Assembly: GCA_963281255.1 (NCBI GenBank) | Contig: OY725488.1 | Location: 1,835,986-1,899,985, forward strand | Length of the DNA stretch: 64,000 nt | Source of the DNA: Aphrocallistes beatrix | Taxonomy: Eukaryota > Porifera > Hexactinellida > Sceptrulophora > Aphrocallistidae | Direction: 5' to 3' | Shown here: piece after piece, positions 1 to 10,673 of the stretch | Layout of the letters: every line of letters starts with the position of its first letter | Numbering within the stretch: the stretch's first letter is position 1 | Notes under the pieces: generated by a model | Seen by the model: only the letters and a program-made list of their open reading frames with translations | Databases searched by the model: none | What the model was told of the DNA's origin: nothing | Program-made: the position numbers and the translations under genes

Positions 1-172
1 GGAAGGAAATTCAAATCCCGTATGAGATTTGATAAGAATTGTTGTACATTGATATTTGACCACCTAAAGTTAAAACATTTTTCTGGGGGGTTCTCCCCCG
101 GACCGCCCATTACCATCGCTCGCTCCGCTCGCTTTTAGCCCCCCCTGAGTCTAAACCCTGTATCCGCCCCTG
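1..172. mobile_element. right end of a hAT-like non-autonomous element
   Basis: The sequence ends in CTGTATCCGCCCCTG at 158-172, the complement of a typical hAT terminus (CAGGGGCGGATAC). The GC-rich part at 80-145, with runs of G and C, is typical of hAT MITE interiors. The other end lies outside the window, so the target duplication cannot be checked. Confidence 0.5.
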
Positions 173-174
173 TA

Positions 175-576
175 TATATATATATATATAACGGTCACCT
201 GTCTATAGCGGTCACAAATGAACAGTCCCGTCCGAAATTCCATAATATTGAACTTGCGTATAGCGTTCACCGGCTCAACGTGGCCACCAGTTTATAGTCC
301 CTTACTGACCCTAAAACTGTGTATAACGGCCACTACCTGTCTATAACAACCATCAACTTTTTCACATTTTTATGTGTTTAATACAGGAACTGTTACGAAT
401 GATTGCCATGTTTCTTGTAATTACTTTAAATAATGGATTTCTACAAACTTGATATTTATTGCACTACGTTGATACCTTTAGGAATAGAGACAATGACCTG
501 TATATAACGGTCACCTGTGTATAACGGCCAATTTTGTCCAGTTCCTTGGGTGGCCATTATATACAGGTTCCACTGT
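175..576 (-). mobile_element. pogo/Tigger-like MITE, copy 1
   Basis: It ends at 576 with CAGGTTCCACTG, followed by TA. On the minus strand it starts CAGTGGAACCTGTATATAA, the style of pogo/Tigger termini. The interior repeats a short TATAACGGTCAC-type motif. It matches the truncated copy at 1063-1285. There is no coding capacity. Confidence 0.5.
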
Positions 577-587
577 ATATATATATA

Positions 588-1052
588 CAAGCTCGCTTCG
601 CTGCGCAGCTGGCGGACACTCCATTCGGTAGCCTGGAGTCACATTGGTTCATTATAAGGGATATTGCATCTCTAAATATGTCTGATCTACTGTTATAATC
701 GATTTCACTCGAAAAATCACCAAATTTTTCAATTTTAAAATTTTTGATGCATAATGATGACGTCATAACAAGTGATGAGTCATCATTTTTGATGATAGTT
801 GCATCATTTGTGAGGTATGTTAGTATACATATTCTATTAAAATTTCAGCCTTCTATCTCCTATAATGGCTGAGTTATACTCGAATTACTGTGTTGCTTAA
901 CTTTTAAAAATGTGACAATGACGTCATAATTCCATGATTAGTCTCCATTTTGCTCTGAGCTCAGAACATACTGGAGCCATAGCCAAAAGACTTCCACATG
1001 CCAAAAATCAGCTTTCTGGGCCTAGCAGTTTCTTCAATCAATTCGTTACAGA
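588..1052 (-). repeat. family A repeat, near-complete core, reverse orientation
   Basis: Family A is the commonest repeat of the window. In forward orientation its core runs from AATTGATTGAAGAAACTGCC, through GGCATGTGGGAGTC and two TGACGTCA-type palindromes, to a GC-rich hairpin and CGCGCTTGT. Many copies are bordered by CCTTACTATTAAAACTCGAT on one or both sides, with TA-rich microsatellite next to it. It is non-coding and no superfamily is assigned. This copy is bordered by the two pogo-like MITEs. Confidence 0.85.
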
Positions 1053-1062
1053 TATATATATA

Positions 1063-1285
1063 CAGTGGAACCTGTATATAACGGCCACCCAAGGGACTGG
1101 ACAAAATTGGCCGTTATACACAGGTGACCGTTATATACAGGTGATTGTCTAAATCCCCAAAAGCTATCAACGTAGTGAAATGAATATCAAGTTTTTAGAA
1201 ATCTATTACTTGAAGTAATGTAATGAAACTTGTTTATCGTTCGTAACAGGTCATGTCATAAACACATAAAAGGGTGAAAAAGGTG
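1063..1285 (+). mobile_element. pogo/Tigger-like MITE, copy 2, truncated
   Basis: It begins CAGTGGAACCTGTATATAAC and matches the reverse complement of 576 back to about 355 with scattered differences. It ends in a TTTA-type simple repeat at 1286-1320. Confidence 0.55.
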
Positions 1286-1335
1286 TTTATTATTTTATTT
1301 ATTTATTTATTTATTTATATATATATGTATATGTA

Positions 1336-1455
1336 ACAAATTGATTGAAGAAACTGCCAGGTGTAGAAAGCTGATTTTTGGCATGTGGGAGTCTTTTGGC
1401 TATGGCTCCTGTAAGTTCTGAGCTCAGAGCAAAATGTCGACTCATCATGGAATAA
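1336..1455 (+). repeat. family A 5' fragment
   Basis: Forward family A from the AATTGATTGAAG start to the TCATCATGGAAT segment, where LINE copy 1 begins. An inverted matching fragment lies on the other side of the LINE at 3233-3405. Confidence 0.8.
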
Positions 1456-1456
1456 A

Positions 1457-3232
1457 GAGGATGGCATTGGATGATCGTCGAGTGCGATTGGATGTCCTTA
1501 ACCCGTATATGCTGGATGATGTAGTCCGGAGCAAGAGAATGGATGGCTTTGTAAGTTATAAGGAGAATTTTGAATAGTGGATGCGATGTTTAACAGGCAG
1601 CCAGTGGAGGTTGATAAGAAGAGGAGATGACGAGAAGGCACGGGAGACATTGTAAATAAGTTTAGCTGCACTGTTCTGGACTCGCTTGAGTCGAGCTAAG
1701 AGGGATGAAGGGCAACCATACAAGAGGCTGTTGCAGTGATCAAGACGAGATGTGATAAGAGAATTAACGAGAGTTTCACAGACATCCCTAGATATACTTT
1801 CTAATACGCCGGATGTTATACGTAGATGTAGTTGAAGCAGGAGGCGACTTTGCTGACATGAGTAGACATTGAGAGAGTGTTGTCGAGCCAAGTTCCAAGA
1901 TTCCGTACTTCTTTGGAAGAAGAGATTCAGAGATGCTATCAGTTTGAACCTTAGATAGTTGTTAACGAGTCCCTATTATAAGGAACTCAGTCTTGGTGTC
2001 ATTGATGAGCAACTTGTTGGTGAGGAGTCAGGAGCGGATCGCAGAAATGCAAGATTGTATAGCGGAGAGAGCAGAATCTCCAGAAGAGTTGGAACCGGAT
2101 TTAAAAGAAAGATAGACCTGAGTATTGTCGGCATAGCAGTGCATGTCGGGGAGGTGGGACCTAATAAGGTTGAAAAGAGGACTGGTATAGAGACTAAAGA
2201 GAAGCTGGCCAAGACAAGAACCCTGTGGAACTCTCATTGGAGCAATCAGAACCCTTTATCAAGACGAGTTCAGTCCTACTAGTGTGGTAAGATTCGAACC
2301 AAGATATAGAAGCGTCACAAATGCCGAAATTAGATTGGAGACAATTGAGTAAGATGGTATTGGCGACAGTGTCGAAGACTGAACTAAGTTTAAGAATAAC
2401 CAGAAGGGATACGTGTTGGCGATTCATGTTGAAGAGGATGTCGTTTGTGACTTTCAGGAGCGCAGTATCCGTACTGTGATGCTTCTGATAAGCAGGCGGC
2501 ATCCCGGGGAAGAGATGTAGTGTAAGATGATTCACGACCTGGATGGAAGCGGCCCTCTCAGCTATCTTAGAAATGAAGGAAAGATTGCTAAGTGGACGAT
2601 AGTTAGAGAAGATGGGATCGAGATTTGGTCTTTTAAGTTTGGGCAAGATGATGGCTCGCTCCCAGTGAGAAGGAAAATGACCAGTGGAAAGGGAACCATT
2701 TACGATTTTCGTAAGGATGGGTGCTAGGATGGGTAGAGATGATTCGACCAGGGTTGTTGGGATAGGATCGAGGATGTAAGATTTATTAGGAGCGGAGGAA
2801 ACAAGGGAAACAAAGGTTCGAGGAGGGAAGAAAACTGTTCATGGAAGTTAGAAATAGAAATAGGATGGTTCCTTGAGTAGGGAGGCCGATGTATTAGGAT
2901 AATACGAAGGGAGGTTTGAGAAGAAGAGATAGTCCAATCCGAGAACTCAAAAGATGATACCTCACCATATGCATTGCACTTCAGCGTGAAGGAATCACGA
3001 CAGAGTAGTGCAGTGCCCCCACCCTGACGATGTGCTGACTTACGCGATCAAGGAGTTGGTAGCCGGATGGAATGGATTCAACTCTCACCGCCACATCCCT
3101 TGACGTGAACCAAGTCTCAATGACGGCAACAACGTCAGGATGGTGGTCAGATACATAGTCAAGAAAACGAGAGGATTTAGTCCTCAGATTCCGAGTGTTG
3201 AGAAGATGGAAGATATAAGATGAGGAGATATA
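1457..3232 (-). pseudogene. CR1/L2-like non-LTR retrotransposon (EN-RT polyprotein), copy 1
   Basis: Minus-strand remains of a single LINE polyprotein. An endonuclease start at about 3225-3060 reads LLNTRNLRTKSSRFLDYVSD and HHPDVVAVIETWF, the usual N-terminal EN motif. Reverse transcriptase follows at 2646-1976: a FSNYRPLSNLSFISKIAE block, then a YADNTQVYL block equivalent to the catalytic Y-A-D-D box with D replaced by N. The C-terminal block at 1891-1556 has SRLDHCNSLLYG and LHWLPVKHRI. These motifs are typical of the CR1/L2/Jockey group; the exact clade is not resolved. Several frameshifts and stops separate the pieces, and the 3' UTR and tail seen in copies 2 and 3 are missing, so it is dead. 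A closely related copy lies at 46857-48893. Confidence 0.85.
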
Positions 3233-3426
3233 GTCGAAAACCTGAAATTTTTAATGATAAAAAGGTGACAATGACGTCATAATTCAATGATGAGTTGACA
3301 TTTTCGTCTGAGCTCAGAACTTAGTGGAGCCATAGCCAAAAAACTCCCACATGCCAAAAATCAGCTTTCTGTGCCAGTTTCTTCGATCAATTCGTTACAG
3401 ATATAGATAATCGAGTTTTAATAGTA
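3233..3426 (-). repeat. family A fragment with terminal repeat
   Basis: Reverse family A core segment at 3233-3405, followed by AATCGAGTTTTAATAGTAAG, the complement of the family A terminal repeat. It is inverted relative to 1336-1455. Confidence 0.8.
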
Positions 3427-3446
3427 AGGATATAATTACAAATTTT

Positions 3447-4345
3447 ATGGAGAACTTTGAATATATGTATTTGAAAATGGCGAATTTAATCATGAAATAT
3501 GTGTCCAAATGTGTGCTATTAAGCTAAACAATCAATACAATTGTTGTTAATAATGTGTACATAAAAATTGGAGCACTTTTCATACTTATTTTGGAAGTTC
3601 TGGCCTTGGACCTCCCAGATTCCGTTAATAATATGGTCCATAAAGAGATATATCTCTATCTCTGTAGATATATGCCCAAATTCTTAGTTCTCAATCCCTA
3701 ATATACTTTGTATAACGGTATATATATGATTAATTGATAATAATTGCACCACATCCTATGGAATGTTAAGTTTTAGATTTTCATAATATGATGACGTAGC
3801 ATTTTTAAAAAAGTCAAAATTTGGTTTGTGATAGAGGGTTGAAAATTCGAGAGTTGTTCCATATCATTAGGCGATGAACGTAGGACCACTCGATTTTCGA
3901 TATCTTATAACTTAGTGATATTATGGCTGATTGACCAAAAAAAAACAGTCATTTTTCGGTTTTTATTGGTACTTCTTTTCCAGACCCATATCAAATTTAC
4001 AATTTTTGTCATTTTAACTTTCTTTTTAACCTATGAGGTGGGAAATATGATAGACTATCTGTGATTCGATTTTTGAAGCATTTGTTTCCTTTGCATGTCC
4101 TAAAAAATATATTTTGTGCCCGGGGGTCTACTATTAGGATGTGCTAGCGAAAGATGAAAGAAACTGACTTTGAGACACTATATCTCAAAAACTAGAAATG
4201 ATAATCATAAGTGGTTTGGCGCGCAAGGTATTTACGAATTAAGTAAAACTTGTCCCACATTCTCCCATCCCGTCTATGATTTTGTAAAATCCCCATCCCA
4301 GCTCTGTAGCACTATAAGTGAATCATACTACCCTTTATTCATACA
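3447..4345 (+). repeat. family B repeat, copy at 3.4 kb
   Basis: Family B is a long non-coding repeat recognised by phrases such as GGCCTTGGACCTCCCA, GCGATGAACGTAGGACC, TCGATATCTTATAACTTAG and TTTGAGACACTATATCTC. The same blocks recur in the same order at about 16.4-18.0, 21.2-25.7, 48.9-49.4 and (reversed) 50.2-51.3 kb. No ORF is conserved between copies. The true ends are not clear. Confidence 0.75.
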
Positions 4346-4500
4346 TGCTTAGTATGAGTCAATATTGAGGAAATTATCCTGAAGAGAAGTTGAAGAAAAT
4401 GCTTGGGAAACAAGTGGTGGGATCAATGTTGTAGGAGTTGGTAAATAACTATGCTGTAAATGTAGGTGTATCTGAGGGGCTGTGTTTGTGCAACTATTCC

Positions 4501-4713
4501 ATACTTACCAACTGTCCCGTTTTTGGCGGGACGTCCCGCTTTTTTCACTCTTCTATTGAGCTATTTTTGCGAGTGTCCCGCTTTTACATGAAATTTCCCC
4601 ATTATGTCCCGCTTTTTTAATTATATGTATAGTACATTTCTATTGCGTCCCGCCATGTCCCGCCAAATTCAACGCTGAGTCCCGCTTTTATCATGGCTCA
4701 GGTTGGCATGTAT
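4501..4713. mobile_element. hAT-like MITE rich in TCCCGC motifs
   Basis: Ends ATACTTACCAACTG and (complement) ATACATGCCAACCTG form short inverted repeats. The interior repeats GTCCCGC six or more times. ACTATTC occurs on both sides (4493-4499 and 4714-4720), a 7-bp or imperfect 8-bp target duplication. It sits inside the broken Myb/SANT-like gene. Confidence 0.6.
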
Positions 4714-5077
4714 ACTATTCATCCCAGCTATTTGTCCTAACAAGTCTACCTATCATCTTATCCATCTTGCCATCGAGTCTTCTCAGATGACTAATCTTCT
4801 CTTGTTCTGTTTTTAGGATTTTTGTCAAAGTTGTGTTAGGTATTAGGTATTAGGTATTTATCAAAAACTTTCGCTTTCTAAGCGGTTTTATCACTTCCAC
4901 AACTGACATATCAGAGTTGTTAAATGGGGAGATTTGGGATGAACTAGAAATATCAATTGCCTCAGGGACTCCTTCTAGCAGCTCCCTTCCCTTAATATAT
5001 TTCAATTTGACCTTAAGCTCTGTAAGTTCGGCTTCGCCGCCAGTTCTATGAGCTGAAGTGATTTATTATAGACAAGC

Positions 5078-5990
5078 GCGCTTCGCTTGCTTGCGGTGCG
5101 CGGCTGGCGAACACAAATTGTCCGCCAGAGGCCCCTCGGGCGCCTAGGCCAACATTGATTAATTATATGGTAGATAACATATCTAAATACATTTGAAATA
5201 CAAATATTTATTCTCATTTAGAAAATAATCAACCTCTGCCACTTTATCTCACTAATCTCCATCATATATAATGGCAGTGATTCGGGTTAAGTAACATCAA
5301 GTAAGGTTAATATTTATAATTTGGGGGTTAGTAATTGAGTTGAGGATCTCAAATATGAGTAATTAGAGTGTGAAGATTAGGAATTAGAAATCAAAAATAA
5401 AGTTTTATTTCTTACTGTTTGAGTACATATTCTTTATTATTATTTAACATACAAATTGTACTAAAACGAGTATATTCATGAAGAGGGTTACTTCTAAATG
5501 ATATGAGATACAGCTAATCGGATTCCAGATTCGAATAATGCGCATTCAAATTAGTCACAGTTGAATTTTCTAATTAATCATTCATTCCTAACTTTTTGTA
5601 ATTATCAATCAGTGCCACCTTATGCCACATACACCCATTTTAACCACTACACATGATGGCAATGAATTACCTATGGTGGCTCAGGCTGATAAGTTTGTTC
5701 ATTATGTTTAGTAATTTATTAGATATGTTCAACTATAACTAATTCGAATGTGTAGGTTTCTAATCTGAGATTAGATTTTTAGTATCTCTTTGAATTTGAA
5801 CATATTGCCCTTCATGAAATAACCAATTTAGTATTATTTGTATGGGGAAGAATCAAATGTTCAAATACTTTTGTCCGGTTGGTGTAGATCCACTTTAAAA
5901 CTATGTTTCTGTGGTGGTCGAATACTTCTGTCCGGGTACAGTATATATATATACACACACACATTGATCGAGTTTTAATAGTAAGGATAA
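5078..5990 (-). repeat. family A copy split by a Tc1-type MITE
   Basis: The 3' part (CGCGCTTCGCTTGCTTGCG and hairpin) is at 5078-5190 and the terminal ATCGAGTTTTAATAGTAAGG at 5967-5986. The middle is replaced by family D (5190-5941). Confidence 0.65.
5190..5941 (-). mobile_element. Tc1-type MITE (family D), 5' truncated, with family D2 nested
   Basis: Matches the complete family D element at 30504-30979. The right terminus GTCGAATACTTCTGTCCGGG ends at 5941 before TA. The other end is cut at the family A border. At 5440-5891 it is interrupted by family D2, which matches 14591-14983 in opposite orientation and ends in TTTTGTCCGGTTGGTG. Confidence 0.65.
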
Positions 5991-6869
5991 TTGGTTTAAG
6001 CTTAGCTTAGCTAGGACATTGGATCACTTCTTGGAGATATTTTTTTGTTCCGCAAGGTTTTGTGTGTGTGTAAAATTTCTTTAGCAATATCAGACTTTTC
6101 TTCATAAGAAAGAGATGAACTTAGGTGTAACAAAACAGCTTGGGCTTATTTCCAAGAATAGTTCGACTAGATGCGAAATCTCATCAGGTGAAAAATTATT
6201 TGCACGAATTTTACGACATCATGTAAATATATGTTTGCTCACAGCTAAGTTCTAGCTAATACATCTCGCAAATGCTCGACTTTCCGGCCAATATGTTGTT
6301 GACAATGTTGAGTTTTGTAAGATCATATGTACCTTTCCCATACTAAATTGTGTCGCGTGCTACCTAAGAGTTGCAGACAATACATTTTTTACACTAAAAT
6401 CAATAATTTTATTTACTATTTCACTCAGGGTATATGAATGACAAAATTTTGCAATCTTTTATTTCGGTCCCCTGTACTGAATACATAATTAATATTGTAT
6501 GAAAAGCTCTAAAGCCTACTCTATAAGGCCTCACAGTAACTAATGGATATTTGACCATGGATGCACAAGTCGAGGTAGCTATCACAAACATCATATTGAT
6601 TGAATATAGGTTGAACTGAATGCAGATAATGATTGTGGTCGATTTTGGTTCTATATTCATTTAATTCAAACTGGTTTGATATAATTCCCTCCCTATTGTT
6701 ATATTTTATATAAAATTAATTACAAATTGTGAATAACTAGTATAAAGATTTGATTTTATAATATTTAGATAAACTAGTAAACAACATCACGCACTGCAAT
6801 ACAAAGTCACAAAACATCAAAATCTAATGGCTAAGCTATCGATATCTATTAAACGTCACTAAAAGTCCG
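5991..6869. other. stretch with coding remnants and a small inverted repeat
   Basis: About 5991-6225 belongs to the Myb/SANT-like pseudogene. 6505-6578 matches 15053-15123 in opposite orientation (TAAGGCCTCACAGTAACT block), also related to 10090-10130. I see nothing further in 6226-6500 and 6580-6869. Confidence 0.4.
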
Positions 6870-7045
6870 AACGTCTGCTGAACTTCTATTGAACCTCTAC
6901 TGAACTCTGAACCTCTACTGAATTCTGAACCTCTACAGGACTCTGAACCTCTACTGGACCTCTGAACCTCTACTGAACTTCTGAACCTCTACTGGACTTC
7001 TGAACCTCTACTGGACTCCTGAACTTCTGCTGGACTTATCATTGA
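6870..7045. repeat. minisatellite, unit about 19-20 bp
   Basis: Degenerate tandem repeat of TGAACCTCTACTGGACTTC, about nine units. Confidence 0.8.
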
Positions 7046-7139
7046 TAGACTAAAATGCGTATTATTGGAGTTTTTTCAATTTTCGCTTCTCCATGCCTCT
7101 AGAAATAAACATCGAATTATAATTTTTTACTGTATTTGC

Positions 7140-9478
7140 TAAAAAACGTTACTATCAACAAATAGAATTTTGCGAAGGATATGACAATCACTCACAACAC
7201 AAAACGAGCATTCTTTATCCATGAATCATAGACATCGGCATCCAAAATATAATTCATTGATATATCGACCAAGATATTTCTGGATGGCCCTTCTATTAAC
7301 AATGCCACATCAGTTCGTTATCGTTTTCGGTGCTAACAAAATCTTGCAAGCTGTAACGATATATTCTAGGACTAACTTCGAAGGATACTTCAAACCTCCA
7401 CGATCGGAGAGATCTAATAGCTTGAACTGAGATAAGGGTGGTTCATCAATAAGCAAATCTTTATCGATAGTTAATAAAAACCGACATGTCCTACAATCTT
7501 GACTCAGGTATTGGTGTGTTGAATAACCAGCTATAAAAGCTAAAGATTGAAGGACCTGAATATTGCATTCAACGGCAGAGAGATCTGATAATGCATCATA
7601 AATGGATCAAGGTCAACTTCGCGATTAGAATCTACACCACCCTCAGATGAAAAAGATTCAATAAATTCTTGCAATGAAGAAGTGCTAGAAACAGCCTAGC
7701 TAGAAAACAAGTGTAAAATATTAGAAATTTTTAAACGGCGTCTGTCTGTAAGAAAGACGATAAGAGATAAGACAAGCCCCAATTCTCAGATAGATAATTT
7801 GTAATTTGAGGTAGCACGAGGCATGCATGCTAAAACACTTTTTATGCTTGAAAATTTTTGACGCTCGATACAGGAAGATAGCATGATTTTAAGGTCAAAC
7901 GTGGAGCTAGTTTCGCCGTACTATTTCTTTCAGAGTTATAAAGGATACGGATATCATAAAAGATGCACACAATAAGTTCAAGGGGTAAGCGCATCGGTCA
8001 ATGGCAATACAATCTAAATCAGGATATAAAAAGGTTTTACAATCAGATTTTTTATTTCACCAATTATTACAAATAGTTTTCAGGATGCACGAAATCAAAA
8101 GTTAGAAAAAGACTTCTCTTTATATCACAAGGATGGGGTCGGGTCTCCAGTTTACAAATGGGTGAAAACAATTTGAAAAGTTTCACATTAAGTGGAAAGT
8201 TGTCGGTAGAGATGATATGAACGAATAACCCGCAATGTTAAAAATCTTTAATACAAGAGCGGATAATATCAAATATCTTTTCAACTGATACAAAAGCGCA
8301 AGGCAATAGATGGGCAATACAAGACCATTTCTTGTAAAGTCTAGACACCATGATAGCGAATACAGTTTTGGTAAGATCATCTGGATCGAGATTAGAACCA
8401 AACACTTAGCCTCCTTTGTAAGAGATGTCTGATTTGACATGTATTTCATCCATTTGGATAATAACATGCTTCTGCTCAGGAGAAAATGATTGGGGAGCTT
8501 GCTTAAGAAATGAAAGTAAATAGTTTTCAAGCCCAAAAGACGAAAACAATTTCTAAAGTATTTAAATTTGTGGGAGATAAAGAAGACATGCTCTGAAGAT
8601 ACTTGTAGCAAGCATGCGAAATCAGATGCGCTTTGAGGGCCAATATTTGTGTCAGTATGTTATATCTCCGCCTGTTTTTCGGTACAAGCCTATTTTGAAA
8701 CTGACATAGAATGAATTGGAGCCTAGAAACTTCGAGACAATCATGCAATTCGTCATTTGACTTGGAATAATGGATGTGTGAATGTGTAGTATATGGCTTT
8801 CTGCGGATGCGTTGGGAAAATATTTTAACCCTTACGATAGGCTTTTATGGACAAATAAAATTCTACCAATAGGTAGTCATCAAAAGAATTTTACAATTTT
8901 CTAGATTAGGACGTATAAAAATTAAAGTACGTTCATCTGTGTACCAAAGTGACCAAGTTTTAGGAATAGATAGAGAGGGTAACTTATCTTGTAAATCCAG
9001 GAAGCTTTTAATAACCCCCACCTTCATTATCTTCATTTTCTGACCTCAGACTGAGCGTCAATGCTTGATTGAACAGTTCATCATCCTTAGAGTCACGAGA
9101 CAGACGACTACGTTTGTTTGCGGAGTGTGATTAATAATATGCTGGACATCCTGGCAGGATATATGACACCGTACCTTCTTTCAGCTTCAGTTTGCTTCGC
9201 GGAATTTCCTGATAACTCCCGTCTCCATTCGATACTCTGTGCATATATTCAACATCTTCATCTCTACAGTGCTTCACGAAAATGTTTACTACCTTGAGCT
9301 TATCAATATCATCCCTATGGAGAGCTCTGATACAAGCATGCCTAAGTTGATCTGGTGTTTGTGGCAATTTGAATGCAGGAATACGCTCATCTTTATCATA
9401 GTTACTTCTACAACCAGGGTCAGAGCAATTGCTGGGCATGATAGAATTTGTAGCTAACAAAAAAAATGGAAAACTCAT
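7140..9478 (-). pseudogene. P-element-type (THAP9-like) transposase
   Basis: Minus strand. The N-terminus at 9478-9131 is a degenerate THAP zinc module: MPSNCSDPGCRSNYDKDERI supplies the first Cys pair, and NIFVKHCRDEDVEYM matches the second C-x2-H segment but has Phe in place of the Cys. A linker at about 9000-8880 reads SFLDLQDKLPSLSIPKTWS. The catalytic region at about 8465-8400 reads IIQMDEIHVKSDISYKGG, a hallmark of P/THAP9 transposases including a catalytic Asp. It is followed by MVSRLYKKWSCIAHLLP, then STDNFPLNVKLFKLFSP and LFLTFDFVHPENY. The C-terminal part at 7560-7150 has FIAGYSTHQYLSQDC and GGLKYPSKLVLEYIV. Frameshifts and in-frame stops (after YKGG and after IKDF) break it, so it is not functional. 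No P-type terminal repeats were identified. The family call is firm. Confidence 0.8.
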
Positions 9479-10533
9479 TGGTTACAACTAAAAATGCAAG
9501 ATAAGAATCGGTAGATGCATCGAGAATATAGATGCCAAATAAAAAGTATATTATGGGTATATACAGTGTGTCAGGAAATTATTGACACTAAGCTTTAACT
9601 TTTATGTAGTATCAAACTTGTACTTAGAAAGAGTATTATAATTTCAGGATAACTTCATGTATGTATTTTCTTTCTATATATACATTGTTTTGAGTCACAC
9701 TATCATATCATGTGATTACCCAGCATCTTTTCTAGAATGCAAACTCATTCTTTGTATCAGTTTTTGTCAAAATCCCAATCATTATTTGCTATGGTATAGT
9801 AATGTTTTCTTCTATACCGCTTAATTTAGTTATAGAAATATCTCAGTATGTACATATCTGCAATTCTTGAGGTTTTGTTCAAAGGATTCGGAAAGATATA
9901 GGCTCTGATAGTCAGAATTAGGGGTGTGATTGACGCTCGCAGAGAATAACAACGTAAAAAGTTGAATTTCGCCAATAAAATTCACAATTCTTAACTTAAC
10001 TTGTTTAAAGTAATGGAATAACTAATAATTAGTGCTATTTGTGGGGATTGACCACAAATACAATTATATTTTCTCAAATCATAGCCTATTGTATATAAGG
10101 CCTCACAGTAACTTGCGGATTTGGGACTAGTGATGCGGTAGAAGATGGTTGAACTAATACATGAGCGGCCTTAAATCATTAACAAAGCAAAATAGAGCTT
10201 AGAATGTATTACCAGCATATTTAAATATGGTATCAAAGTACGCATATCCGTTGTTAAAATTTAGATTAGTCACCATATGGTTGCGCAATATATTATATTT
10301 GTGACAAATTTGGTGATTTTCAGAGGTCGTTTAGGGCACTTCTAAATGTTTTTATTATAAATTTTTTCGCATAGAACTGAGATGTGAATGAGAATTTTTT
10401 CATGGAATGTTGCCACACTCCAGTGTTCCTATGGAGACCTGTTTTGATCAGTTGGAGTTATATCTTGAAAACCGCGATAGCCAGATATTCAAATGTAATT
10501 CCATTTGATTGCGAATATAATACTTCCTATTAA

Positions 10534-10666
10534 GCGATAATATAATTTCGACGTCTAAATTCAATGGTTAACGAGTTATTAGACAATTTATCATATTGGC
10601 CACATTTGGTAATTTGTCGAATATCTCGTAAACCATTAAATTTAGACGTCGAAATTATATTATTGC
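10534..10666. repeat. small fold-back MITE
   Basis: GCGATAATATAATTTCGACG at the left pairs with its near-complement at the right. Arms of about 50 bp surround a short centre. Confidence 0.6.
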
Positions 10667-10673
10667 ATATTAA

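Larger units (their letters stand above)
4345..6225 (-). pseudogene. Myb/SANT-like (MADF-type) DNA-binding protein gene, broken by insertions
   Basis: Minus-strand coding pieces, too fragmented to show as one ORF. The upstream piece (about 6220-6000) reads KIRANNFSPDEISHLVELF and, after a frameshift, SSSLSYEEKSDIAKEI, which resembles the N-terminal Myb/SANT-like module of many animal transposon-associated and nuclear proteins. The downstream piece (about 5063-4345) reads TELKVKLKYIKGRELLEG, then a Ser-rich stretch, a basic KPLRKRK and a heptad-like TKILKTEQEKISHLRRLDG, so a coiled coil is likely. One in-frame TAA falls in a triple ACCTAAT micro-repeat. Between the pieces lie family A and two Tc1-type MITEs (5078-5990), and a hAT-like MITE splits the 3' part at 4501-4713. 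Joining the two pieces into one gene is inference; the family assignment is tentative. Confidence 0.4.
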
